A DNA stretch of 64,000 nucleotides from Herbinix sp. (GTDB lineage: Bacteria; Bacillota; Clostridia; Lachnospirales; Lachnospiraceae): assembly GCA_029238935.1 (NCBI GenBank), contig JAQZBN010000003.1:1-64000 (forward strand), written 5' to 3'. Every line of letters starts with the position of its first letter. Position 1 is the first letter of the stretch. This document shows, piece by piece, positions 45,212 to 54,638 of this stretch. Made by a program: the position numbers and the translations under genes. The notes beneath the pieces were generated by a model. It had not been told where the DNA came from. It worked only from the letters and a program-made list of their open reading frames with translations, and did no database searches.

Positions 45212-47365
45212 CTATAAACGCAGAATTATTTCATCATAAATACCTGCAATGAATTCCCATATTCTTTGCGACAGTGTTATGAACAATAAAGCCAAGAACA
45301 TCATTACACCCATACCTACGATAGAGAAAATTACAGTAATCAGGTTTTTATTAAAATGATAATCGTGGATTACCATGGAACCAAAGAAGATTAGTCCTAC
45401 AGTCCACACATATGCTAATGATACAAAAAAGCTCATAAACTGTACTTCTTCCAACACCAGGAAATTACTTGCTATAACCACGGGTATATTGAGTAAAATA
45501 AGCGGTGTCAAAGAATAGGAGGTCATAATATAGATATCTTTTAAGCTTCCTTCTCCACCCATCAATGTAGTGAGTCCCCAACTGGCAAAGCACCACAAAA
45601 TCAAAGGAAGGATTACATTTAAAATATCATTGATTACGTTCACATAAGCTACATCCATTGTTCGGAATAAAAAGCCCGTTCCCATGGATTTATAGATGAA
45701 AGTTAAAATAACCAGTACAACTATGATAGAAGCAGAACGCACACTACCTCTTGCTTCTCTTTTGATTTCCCAAAAGCCATCAAAGGGATGATAAATCAAA
45801 CGGAATGCATAAAATAATTCATCCTTAATAGAGTGCTTTGAGCCTACTGCATAGAGTTTTTTATTTTCCTTCTTAACATATTTCATAAAGAACATCCACA
45901 AAGCAATTGCTATGATAGGAATTGCTATGACAAGAAGAAAATGTCCCTTTACATAAGCACTTCTTGCATATCGATAAGCTTCGGAATACCCATTTTTGTC
46001 ATCGATCATGCGGAAATTCTCAAGGGCTTTATCATAATCACCCATTCTTAAGTAATTTTTAGCCATGCCTTGATAAGCAAGGTCATAGTTTTGATTTTGT
46101 TCTAAAACTTTTGTCCAGCAATCAATGGATTTTTGGAAATCCCTCTCCCGATCAGCAGTAATTGCATTTTCCAAAAGTTCACCGTAGGCAGTTCTCTTAA
46201 AACGGATAATGGTATCATCTTCTTTATCCAGAACCAGAAGATCCTCACCCAGATAAGCAATACCAGAAGCTAAGGTAAATACACCATCCTGAGTACCGGT
46301 TCCACCAAAAGCATAGAGTAAATCACCGTTGGTATTATAAGTAAAGAAGCGATTGTATCTATCATCCAAAACGGTATACATTCCGTTTTCTTTGATTGCA
46401 ACATCTACAATGGAGGAGACATCCAATAAATCACCACCGGGTGCCCACACACCATTACGAGCCAATACATCATTGCCATTCGGATTCATTCTCTTGACTG
46501 TTGCGTCTTCTTTCGCTTTGGAGCTCATATAAGATATTCTTGAGTACTCATCTCCAGAGTTTGAGGTCAGCCAGATAAAATCCATTTCATCAATAGAAAT
46601 GTTGCTATATACACGGGGTATAATCTTTGCAATACGTTCCTTCTGAGCATCGGTCATGAATAAGGTTTTTAGCCAATCAAATACCGTACGCTTTACAGAC
46701 TGCGCTCCGAAATAACCAATAAACTCACCATCTTCATTCAATTCTACAATACCCTGATTTTCATTTTGGTTCATGATGTAGATACGGTTTGCACTATCTA
46801 CAACGAGAGATTGCGGTTTAAATGCATACTCCGTACCCAGGATATCTGATTCCGGAGTGTAGATGCTCCGTAGGTATTCATAATTTTCATCAAATTCAAC
46901 AACTCTTCCATTCTCTGTGTCCGCTACATATAAATGGCCATCACCGGTAACAAAAATCCCTCGAACACCATTAAACTGATCAATACCAAATTCATTTTCC
47001 ACCGGATCAATGAGCGCTGGGTTCGTAAACATCTTAAAGTCTTTGATCTGTTTGAAGTTTTCGTCCAATATGATAATGCGGCTATTTCCGGTATCCGCTA
47101 TGTAAATTCGATTATTCTTATCAACAAATATATCACTGGCATCCGCTAAATTCGTTAATCCCAAGGATCTACCGTCATATTCCTCGGCAGGTTCATAAGC
47201 ATTAGGGCTTTCCAGTGCCCATCCATCCTTATCAAAGGTATATGTTGTATAAGGAACCATAGAGGAGGCAGATGCCTGGCTGGGAATGAGCATGCTGACT
47301 GCAAGTAATGCAAACAGCAATTTATGTATTCTGATTTTTCGTATAATTTTACGCAAGCTATTCAC
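45212..47365 (-). CDS. NHL-propeller / TPR / YIP1 membrane protein (locus B)
   Basis: 717 residues with signal peptide, NHL propeller repeats (about 60-400, e.g. FVDKNNRIYIADTGNSR), TPR-like repeat (about 415-480), membrane helix near 490 and YIP1-type domain (about 530-700). Same order and gene position as the locus A protein at 18388-20421. The frame begins with GTG right after the MalG1 stop (TAGGTG); a TTG at 47356 with AGGTG spaced 6 bases is an alternative start. The function is unknown. Confidence 0.78.
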   Translation of the reverse strand: MNSLRKIIRKIRIHKLLFALLAVSMLIPSQASASSMVPYTTYTFDKDGWALESPNAYEPAEEYDGRSLGLTNLADASDIFVDKNNRIYIADTGNSRIIILDENFKQIKDFKMFTNPALIDPVENEFGIDQFNGVRGIFVTGDGHLYVADTENGRVVEFDENYEYLRSIYTPESDILGTEYAFKPQSLVVDSANRIYIMNQNENQGIVELNEDGEFIGYFGAQSVKRTVFDWLKTLFMTDAQKERIAKIIPRVYSNISIDEMDFIWLTSNSGDEYSRISYMSSKAKEDATVKRMNPNGNDVLARNGVWAPGGDLLDVSSIVDVAIKENGMYTVLDDRYNRFFTYNTNGDLLYAFGGTGTQDGVFTLASGIAYLGEDLLVLDKEDDTIIRFKRTAYGELLENAITADRERDFQKSIDCWTKVLEQNQNYDLAYQGMAKNYLRMGDYDKALENFRMIDDKNGYSEAYRYARSAYVKGHFLLVIAIPIIAIALWMFFMKYVKKENKKLYAVGSKHSIKDELFYAFRLIYHPFDGFWEIKREARGSVRSASIIVVLVILTFIYKSMGTGFLFRTMDVAYVNVINDILNVILPLILWCFASWGLTTLMGGEGSLKDIYIMTSYSLTPLILLNIPVVIASNFLVLEEVQFMSFFVSLAYVWTVGLIFFGSMVIHDYHFNKNLITVIFSIVGMGVMMFLALLFITLSQRIWEFIAGIYDEIILRL

Positions 47366-48235
47366 CTACTCTTTCATTCCGGATGCACCCATAGTTTCAA
47401 CGATGTTACTCTGGGTAAAGATAAATACTGATACTGGAACTATCATCATAACTACAGCAGCCGCACCACCAACGCCGGCTCTACCGATACCTCCGGCTAA
47501 AATCTGGCTCATTGCATAGTTAAAGGTTTTCAGTTGTTCAGAATGGATATAGGCTGTTCCGCCCATACTCCATAAATCACGGAAGGAAAAGATAATTAAG
47601 GTTAACCATGCCGGTTTCACCATCGGCATTGCGATATGCCAGAAATTCATCCACTCACTAGCGCCGTCAATTCTTGCAGCCTCCAATATTGTGTCATGAA
47701 CCATCTGTTCCATAAACTGCTTCATCAGATAAAGACCTAAGGTGGAGCCAAACGCAGGAATAATCAACGCCCAGTAAGTATCCAACATATTCATCCAGGT
47801 CATTACCATGAAATTCGGGATTCCGGTTACCGCAGCATTAAACAACAATGTGGTTACTATGATACGAAACATCAATTTGGATCCCGGAAATTCATGTTTG
47901 GATAATGCGTAGGCACACATGGAAGCCAGAATAACGTGACCAAAAGTACCTACTACGGAGATTAATACGGTATTAAATAAATATCTGGAAAATGGCACTA
48001 CAGAACCAGACAACACACGAAACAAATCTTGAAAATTCTTAAGCGTAGGATTTCTTACAAAAAATCTTGGAGGGAAAACCCACAATTCATCGAGCGGTTT
48101 CAGTGAAGAGGAAATGGTATATATTAGCGGCAGTACCATAAAAATTCCTAGCAATGTAAGAATAAAATAAACCCCGGCATTACCGATTGGCGACCGATTT
48201 AATTGTTTGGTCTTTTTATATTTTTTTAATTTCAT
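47366..48235 (-). CDS. ABC sugar permease, MalG type (pair 1, locus B)
   Basis: 289-residue MalG-like subunit, EAA loop at residue 185 (EAARIDGASE). The open frame to 48364 overlaps MalF1, but GGGAGAAGG before the ATG at 48235 and equality in length with 20434-21303 fix the start. It shares PPRFFVRNPTLKNF with the locus A protein. Confidence 0.9.
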   Translation of the reverse strand: MKLKKYKKTKQLNRSPIGNAGVYFILTLLGIFMVLPLIYTISSSLKPLDELWVFPPRFFVRNPTLKNFQDLFRVLSGSVVPFSRYLFNTVLISVVGTFGHVILASMCAYALSKHEFPGSKLMFRIIVTTLLFNAAVTGIPNFMVMTWMNMLDTYWALIIPAFGSTLGLYLMKQFMEQMVHDTILEAARIDGASEWMNFWHIAMPMVKPAWLTLIIFSFRDLWSMGGTAYIHSEQLKTFNYAMSQILAGGIGRAGVGGAAAVVMMIVPVSVFIFTQSNIVETMGASGMKE

Positions 48236-48251
48236 GTTCCTTCTCCCTTCG

Positions 48252-49226
48252 CTATTCTCCAACTTTATTGAGCAACTTCTGTACAACATAATTTGTAAAT
48301 AGCATAGTTGCAAACAGAATGGTTGCAATAGCGGAAGCATAACCCATCTCATACCGCATACCACCGTAATCCTCCAGATGGTTTACTATGGTATGGGTTG
48401 CATAATCAGTACTCGGGAAACCTACCAACCCCGTTACGATGGATCCTATACCAAATGCACTAGAGATACTCATGACAGCACCAAACATTAACTGCGGACG
48501 CATGCTGGGTAATGTAATAAACCAAAGTTCCTGCCATCTATTCTTCACACCGTCTATAGCACCAGCTTCATACAGAGACTTATCAATACCCTGAAGTCCG
48601 GCAATAAATGCAAGGAAACCGGTTCCCAGAGATGACCAGAGAATAACTACAACAACAAGAGGCATCATGTATTTTTTATCTGTAAACCAACGGATTGGTT
48701 CATCTAAGATACCAGCCTGCATAAGCCATCCATTTGCCCAACCATTCTGGTCACTGCTAAATAATACTGTCCAGATCAGAAGAACATTACCGGACAAGGA
48801 TGGAGCATAAAATACAACAGTTACTAAAGCTCTCAGAAAAGGTTTTAAATCATTGATAACCCAGGCAATTAACAGAGCCATCATGTAACTGATCGGCCCG
48901 GTTACCGCTGCCAATATGAATGTGTTTTTAATAGCAAGAATGAATACATTATCATCCAAAAAAAGTCTTATGTAATTATCTATCCCGATAAATCTCGGCA
49001 TTTCCAGCATATTAAAATCCGTAAAGCTGAAAAAGATAGAGATAATAACCGGACAAACAGTAAAGATACAGAAAATTATAAAGTAAGGTAGTGAAAATGC
49101 ATAACAGGTTGCATAACGTTTCAGTCGGTCCTTGGTTAGCTTTCTGGGGTTTTTCATTATCTTTTCTACCGAACCCCTTTTCGCATTTCCACCGCTGTTT
49201 CTTACGGAAACATCGTTTGCGCTCAT
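48252..49226 (-). CDS. ABC sugar permease, MalF type (pair 1, locus B)
   Basis: About 324-residue MalF-like subunit. The EAA loop at residue 220 reads EAGAIDGVKN, with Gly for the second Ala. GGAGG is 7 bases before the ATG at 49226, although the frame opens at 49247. It follows the giant binding protein by 17 bp, as in locus A. Confidence 0.9.
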   Translation of the reverse strand: MSANDVSVRNSGGNAKRGSVEKIMKNPRKLTKDRLKRYATCYAFSLPYFIIFCIFTVCPVIISIFFSFTDFNMLEMPRFIGIDNYIRLFLDDNVFILAIKNTFILAAVTGPISYMMALLIAWVINDLKPFLRALVTVVFYAPSLSGNVLLIWTVLFSSDQNGWANGWLMQAGILDEPIRWFTDKKYMMPLVVVVILWSSLGTGFLAFIAGLQGIDKSLYEAGAIDGVKNRWQELWFITLPSMRPQLMFGAVMSISSAFGIGSIVTGLVGFPSTDYATHTIVNHLEDYGGMRYEMGYASAIATILFATMLFTNYVVQKLLNKVGE

Positions 49227-49243
49227 ATGAAATCCTCCATTAA

Positions 49244-52174
49244 TCATTCAATCCCAAATTCTTGTCTTTTACGCTTTAGCTCCGCATTCATAGGTTCTAT
49301 ATAACTCTGTAGAACATCCGCAGCGTCCTTTTTATCGTTATATACCTTGTTAAAAGCGAAAGTCAGAACTCGAGCGGTGTAATATCCACCCGGTACTTCC
49401 GGTGTTCCCTTTACATACTCCCATTGCGCCAAGATATTGTTCAGATCATTGGTTGACCAAGGCAGCATTTTAAGCGCTTCCATATTCGCAGTCGGTTGTT
49501 TCGCCGCTGCATTGATTACACTTTCCATCTCCGTACCAAAAGAACTTTGAATCTCTGCCGAGGTCCACCATTTCATAAACTCCCATGCAGCATCCGGATT
49601 TTTGGCATCCTTCATCATGATAACGGAAGATCCACTAGAAGGAATGATACGGTTCATGGTTCCATCTTCCTGAACAGTTCCAGGTATGGATACCATTTCC
49701 CAATTGCCCTTAATTTCAGGCGCAAATAAGGATAGTTGATTGTAAACCGTATAATCTGCAATTGCTAATGGCATCTCACCGGAACGGAAACGGTTTGCGA
49801 AATCATATTCTGTCGGGAAATCATAGAGCTTAAAGTAATCCATCATCTTAATAAAGGATAAAATAGAACCTTGTGAATCAAGATTTGTTTTCTCGCCTTC
49901 ATTGATGTATAACTCAGTATCATTCTGATACATAAACATGAGCAAAGTATTTAAATCATGAGGTAAACCAATGGACATATTCTTTTTCTGAAGTTCCGGT
50001 ATCAGGATATCCCATTCCTTCCATGTAGTGGGTATTTCAAGACCCAGTTCCTCAAAGATATCCGTTCTATAAAACATCATATTAAAACTTTGAGTTTCCG
50101 GTAGTGCATAAGTTGCTCCCTTATACTGATAAGGTACCATAGCACTTTCATGAAATCTCTTCGTAACTTCTTCATAATCCTCAAAAACACTGATATCTGC
50201 AACAGCATTGCGGACTGCGTAATTAATTGGATCTCCCATCCCGTTGGATAAGGATACGTCAGGGCCTCTTCCTGCCAATATAGAAGGAAGTAAGGTTCCT
50301 GGATTAACCAGTTCCAGCTCTACCGTAATTCCAGTATCCGGCGTGAAATAGGAATTGATTAAGCTTCGTATAATAGACTGCTGGTCTCGTCCGGTTGATA
50401 ACCATACCTTAATGGACGCATCCTCTTTTCCAAGGCTTTCTTCAGTTGTACCGACGGAATCATAGTCAACTGAGAAGGAGGAAAAGAAAAGTTTAACCGC
50501 AAATGCAATATTTCCAAAGAAACTATCATTTGCTTTCGGTGCTTTTTGTTCCGATGGAACAAAAGCAATGTAATCAATTTCCAAAGGTTGCTTGGATGTC
50601 TCTAAAATCCAAGTACCAAGAGCTGCAATACTATCTTTAAAATACTTAAACTTACCTGCAATTTCATCCGGTTCTTCCACCATACGTCGTACTAAGAAAG
50701 CCATCTTCTCTAACTGTGATACTCTTTCTCCTTTAGATCCTGTTAACTCTATCATCTTATCTACTAGATCTTCTAATTCAGCAGCTTCCACTTCCATCTG
50801 AGCTATCGTCTCAGGAATCAGCTTATCAAATTCGTAATCACGATATTTGTCCGGTGTAGCTCCGGTAATCATGAGAATTTTACGGTAAATAGCGTTAAGA
50901 TCCACCACTACATTCTGAACTCTACGAAGTACATCGCCCATATCGCCAAGTACCGCTTCCATGGTGATTTCATATTCTTTTCCAGCTTCAAAGAAGAATA
51001 AATAATCTTCCGTTCCATTACCAATCGCATTGCACTTCCAATCTGCACTATAGTTAAACTGTAAATTAGATGCTTCTGCAAAAGGAATTTCTCCGTTGAT
51101 TAATAATTTTCTGGTTACATAAACACCGGAGTATACATTTTGGCGGTATCTAGGAGCAAGCTTATAAAGTCCTGTCTCCAAAACGGTGATCTTCCAAGTT
51201 ACACTACTACCGGCGGTCTGCCATTTGGAACCACCCATAGTATTTAGAAGTACTTGGTTTACATCCTGAGGTTGTGTAAAGGATGAGGATCTGTCATTGA
51301 TCGGATAGTTCGACTTTTCTGATTTTTGCTCCATCTCTTCCGCTTGTTTATAGACGATCTCACCATTGGCAGCCTGGTATCCCTGCTTGGTATATTCACT
51401 TTTTAATTCACTATAACTAATTGGGGATTGTTTATGAAAAAAAAGAATGCTCGCAATCATCAGCGGTTCTCTTTCCGAAATCAATCTTAAAGTGTGTGTT
51501 CCTTTTTCCAGATAGAAGGATAAAGGTTCTGAATAAAATCCAGAACTATCTTTAAAATCTGCTGTCATCCATTGCTTTACTTCTTGCTGCTGTGGACGAA
51601 TATCATTACCGCTGATATCTTTCTTAGCTGAGGTATAGACATCTTTCCAAATTCTTGGAAATGTTATGTAATTTGCTTCTTTATAAGGTACTTCTCCATC
51701 CAGAAGCATAATACGTTCTATCGTGCTTCCCTTACCTTCATAAGGGTAATAGGTAAGATTGATTTGATACATTCCTGATTGCTCTACATCAAATTGCCAC
51801 TCTACATAGCCTTCTTCCGGAGTCAGGATGGCATCCTTCTCAGATCCCTCAAAATTTTTAAAAACCTCGATGTTTTGATCGGTATCTGAAAATTTGGCTG
51901 CATCCAGTAAAATTTCCTTATCTGCAAATGATACATCTTCATGATTCTCTAGATACCTTTCATAACTGCCTTCTTCCGAAGTTTCTAACTCTGCCTGTGT
52001 ATCTTCCTCTAAGGAATCCTCGTTGATCTCAGTCTGCTCGTTTTCTGGTGTACCCATTTGCTCTGCATAACTGATGGTGCTAAAATTCGTAAGAATTAAA
52101 ATAGTACAGAGCAAAAACGCGAACAGACGTTTATGAATCTTTGTTTTCCTGCCAAAAAAATATTGATCCGCCAC
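49244..52174 (-). CDS. Giant sugar-binding protein with N-terminal beta-sandwich domains (locus B)
   Basis: About 976 residues. Signal peptide, acidic linker (about 40-75), two beta-sandwich domains (about 90-245 and 300-420), a helical segment (about 430-530), then an ABC solute-binding domain (about 580-960, with EFMKWWTS). Same layout as 22251-25208. The frame opens with TTG at 52189, but GGAGG lies inside that part and is 8 bases before a GTG at 52174, the likely start. No lipobox is seen. Confidence 0.8.
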   Translation of the reverse strand: MADQYFFGRKTKIHKRLFAFLLCTILILTNFSTISYAEQMGTPENEQTEINEDSLEEDTQAELETSEEGSYERYLENHEDVSFADKEILLDAAKFSDTDQNIEVFKNFEGSEKDAILTPEEGYVEWQFDVEQSGMYQINLTYYPYEGKGSTIERIMLLDGEVPYKEANYITFPRIWKDVYTSAKKDISGNDIRPQQQEVKQWMTADFKDSSGFYSEPLSFYLEKGTHTLRLISEREPLMIASILFFHKQSPISYSELKSEYTKQGYQAANGEIVYKQAEEMEQKSEKSNYPINDRSSSFTQPQDVNQVLLNTMGGSKWQTAGSSVTWKITVLETGLYKLAPRYRQNVYSGVYVTRKLLINGEIPFAEASNLQFNYSADWKCNAIGNGTEDYLFFFEAGKEYEITMEAVLGDMGDVLRRVQNVVVDLNAIYRKILMITGATPDKYRDYEFDKLIPETIAQMEVEAAELEDLVDKMIELTGSKGERVSQLEKMAFLVRRMVEEPDEIAGKFKYFKDSIAALGTWILETSKQPLEIDYIAFVPSEQKAPKANDSFFGNIAFAVKLFFSSFSVDYDSVGTTEESLGKEDASIKVWLSTGRDQQSIIRSLINSYFTPDTGITVELELVNPGTLLPSILAGRGPDVSLSNGMGDPINYAVRNAVADISVFEDYEEVTKRFHESAMVPYQYKGATYALPETQSFNMMFYRTDIFEELGLEIPTTWKEWDILIPELQKKNMSIGLPHDLNTLLMFMYQNDTELYINEGEKTNLDSQGSILSFIKMMDYFKLYDFPTEYDFANRFRSGEMPLAIADYTVYNQLSLFAPEIKGNWEMVSIPGTVQEDGTMNRIIPSSGSSVIMMKDAKNPDAAWEFMKWWTSAEIQSSFGTEMESVINAAAKQPTANMEALKMLPWSTNDLNNILAQWEYVKGTPEVPGGYYTARVLTFAFNKVYNDKKDAADVLQSYIEPMNAELKRKRQEFGIE

Positions 52175-52270
52175 AGCATAAACCTCCAATTTTCATAAAA
52201 AAATATATCAACTTACAGCATAGGTTTTTCGTTTAACTTTGCAAAACATGATATATCTTATTTTTTATTT

Positions 52271-52299
52271 AATATATCATATAAAATCTGGAATGTCAA
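52271..52299 (-). promoter_or_regulatory. Sigma-A promoter of locus B transport operon
   Basis: Minus strand: TTGACA (52294-52299), 17 bases, TATATT (52271-52276). A GATATATCTTATT element (52250-52262) lies just after the -10. Confidence 0.8.
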
Positions 52300-52388
52300 T
52301 GTAATTCACAAAAAATCGTGCTAAATTATAACATATTTATGCTTTTCTCCTATAACAAATATACTATATAAATATCAATTCCAAAGTT

Positions 52389-52417
52389 GATATATCTTAT
52401 TCGTTCAACAATGTCGA
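52389..52417 (-). promoter_or_regulatory. Possible second promoter of locus B transport operon
   Basis: Minus strand: TCGACA (52412-52417), 17 bases ending in AATAAGA, TATATC (52389-52394). Weaker match, but the AATAAGA-TATAT block is the same as before GH95 and binding lipoprotein copy 2. The rest of 52175-52507 has the terminator and no gene. Confidence 0.5.
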
Positions 52418-52440
52418 TTTTTATCGAATATGTTCCAAAG

Positions 52441-52484
52441 AAAAAGAGGTTAACTTGTAAAAGTTATCAAGTTATCCTCTTTTC
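52441..52484. terminator. Bidirectional terminator after GH3
   Basis: GAGGTTAACTTG pairs with CAAGTTATCCTC (one mismatch) around 10 bases, with A-run and T-run outside. It ends the GH3-GH3 unit 24 bp after the stop codon. Confidence 0.8.
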
Positions 52485-52507
52485 CTTTTACTACCTATAG
52501 GAAGGAG

Positions 52508-54622
52508 TTATAAAGAAACTGTCATATTTAATTCCAGAGGTTTTTGTCCGTACAGACTAACACTTCTGCTATCTGGCTGACATAAGCCTGAATAAAGGGT
52601 AAATTTCCCGCTATCAACTCTTCTTTCTCCATTCTCATCTACAACTTCCAAGGAAGAATAAGGGATACGGATGATAACCTCTTTTTCTTCACCTTTCTTT
52701 AGTGATACTCTCTTAAAACCACAGAGACTATAATTAGGAACAGCATAAGCCAATTCTTCCACCTTGATATATACTTCAATTACTTCCTCTGTATCAAAAT
52801 CACCGATATTTTCAACTTTTACCTGAAGTTCGATCTCCTGATCAGGCTCTATAGTACCAAGTATTTTTGCTTCTTTGCACATTACCTGGCTATAGGTGAG
52901 TCCAAATCCAAATGGATAGAAGGCTTCCTTTGTCATATATCGGTACGTTCTGTCCTTCATGGCATAATCGGTAAAGTCCGGTAAATCATCCACAGAATGA
53001 TAGAAAGTAACCGGAAGCTTACCGGAAGGCGAACAATGACCAAACAAAAGGTCAGCCAAAGCTTTCCCCCCTCTTGCGCCGGGATACCAAACCTGTAAAA
53101 CTGCATCGAAATGTTCATGAGCAAAACGTAAATCTGTTGCACTTCCAACCATATTACATAAAATTGTCGGCTTATGTAACCCAGCAATCGCTTCGATTAA
53201 ATCCAACTGTGCTTTGGGTAAACTAAGACTCATACGATCTCCCGCACAATATTCATTGCTTGCATCTCCTTCTTCCCCTTCCAAGGAAGCATCGAGACCC
53301 ATACAAAGAATTACCACATCACTGCGTTCTGCTACGGACAAAGCTTCCTTTAAACGATCATTCGGCAGTGCTCCTCCTTCCGCAGTGCTTCTGATCAGTT
53401 GGCTTCCTTCCGAATAAAGCACTCGGATATTTTCACCTGCTTCATCTTGAATTCCTTCTAATGCAGTAATATATCTGGAGGAGGTTCCGAAGTAATTGGC
53501 CTTTAAAGCATCTCTGCTATTGGCATTGGGACCTATGACACCAATGGTTTTTAGTTCTTCTTTCTTTAGTGGTAATATACCGTTATTTTTTAATAACACC
53601 ATGCTCTTTCTGGCAGCTTCCTCCGATAGTGCGAGATGCTCTTTGCATTCCACAACTTCATAAGGTATCGTATCGAATTCCGTCTGATCAAACATCCCAA
53701 GACGAAATCTTGTTGTCAGCAGATGTTCCACCGCACTAGTTACTTGTTCTTCTGTAATTAAGCCGTCCTGTACAGCTTTCCAAACATAGAGATAAATATT
53801 TCCACAATTTAGGTCACAACCTGCAGACAAAGCCATTGCCGCTGATTCTTCTGCGGTACTGGTAACTCTGTGATGCTCATGGAAATCTGCAATTGCTCCG
53901 CAATCCGATACTATGTATCCATCAAAGCCCCATTGACCTCTTAATATCTCTCTTAATAATGTATTACTTCCACAGCAGGGTTCTCCGTTTGTGCGGTTAT
54001 AGGCTCCCATAACGCCTTCTACTTTCGCTTCCTTCACAGCGGCTTCAAATGCAGGAAGATAAGTTTCATATAGATCTTTTTTTGATACGATAGAATTAAA
54101 CTCATGGCGTCCCTGTTCCGGTCCACTATGTACTGCAAAATGTTTTGCACAAGCAGCTGCTTTTAAATACTCTTTATCCCCCTGTATTCCTCTAATATAA
54201 GAAACACCAAGCCTAGCTGTTAAAAATGGGTCTTCTCCAAAAGTCTCATGACCTCTTCCCCATCTTGGATCTCGAAAGATATTAATGTTTGGACACCAAA
54301 AGGTTAACCCTTTATAGATGTCTCTATCCTCTTTGCGAATGCTCTCATTGTATTTCGCACGACCTTCCGTAGATATTGCATCCGCTATTTTCTCCATAAA
54401 CGCTTCATCAAAGATAGAAGCCAAACCGATTGCCTGAGGAAAACTCGTTGCTACCCCTGCCCGGGCAACACCATGAAGTGCTTCATTCCACCAGTTATAG
54501 GCTGGGATTCCAAGTCTTTGAATGGCCGGTGAAATATATCGTAATTGTGTGGTTTTTTCCTCTAGGGTCATTTCCATGGCTAGTTTTTTAGCCCTTATTT
54601 TGCATTGATCTAATGTTTCCAT
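52508..54622 (-). CDS. GH3 beta-xylosidase/glucosidase, cytosolic
   Basis: About 704-residue GH3 enzyme with both catalytic domains and a C-terminal Fn3-like domain (about 590-690). Nucleophile Asp240 in YIVSDCGAI; KHFAVHSGPE and the SDCGAI form are typical of the beta-xylosidase/arabinosidase branch, so xylose-containing oligosaccharides are the likely substrate. No signal peptide. AGGGG 5 bases before the ATG at 54622 is better than the ATG at 54637. It follows the PA14-type GH3 by 16 bp. Confidence 0.85.
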   Translation of the reverse strand: METLDQCKIRAKKLAMEMTLEEKTTQLRYISPAIQRLGIPAYNWWNEALHGVARAGVATSFPQAIGLASIFDEAFMEKIADAISTEGRAKYNESIRKEDRDIYKGLTFWCPNINIFRDPRWGRGHETFGEDPFLTARLGVSYIRGIQGDKEYLKAAACAKHFAVHSGPEQGRHEFNSIVSKKDLYETYLPAFEAAVKEAKVEGVMGAYNRTNGEPCCGSNTLLREILRGQWGFDGYIVSDCGAIADFHEHHRVTSTAEESAAMALSAGCDLNCGNIYLYVWKAVQDGLITEEQVTSAVEHLLTTRFRLGMFDQTEFDTIPYEVVECKEHLALSEEAARKSMVLLKNNGILPLKKEELKTIGVIGPNANSRDALKANYFGTSSRYITALEGIQDEAGENIRVLYSEGSQLIRSTAEGGALPNDRLKEALSVAERSDVVILCMGLDASLEGEEGDASNEYCAGDRMSLSLPKAQLDLIEAIAGLHKPTILCNMVGSATDLRFAHEHFDAVLQVWYPGARGGKALADLLFGHCSPSGKLPVTFYHSVDDLPDFTDYAMKDRTYRYMTKEAFYPFGFGLTYSQVMCKEAKILGTIEPDQEIELQVKVENIGDFDTEEVIEVYIKVEELAYAVPNYSLCGFKRVSLKKGEEKEVIIRIPYSSLEVVDENGERRVDSGKFTLYSGLCQPDSRSVSLYGQKPLELNMTVSL

Positions 54623-54638
54623 CTTATCCCCTGCCATT

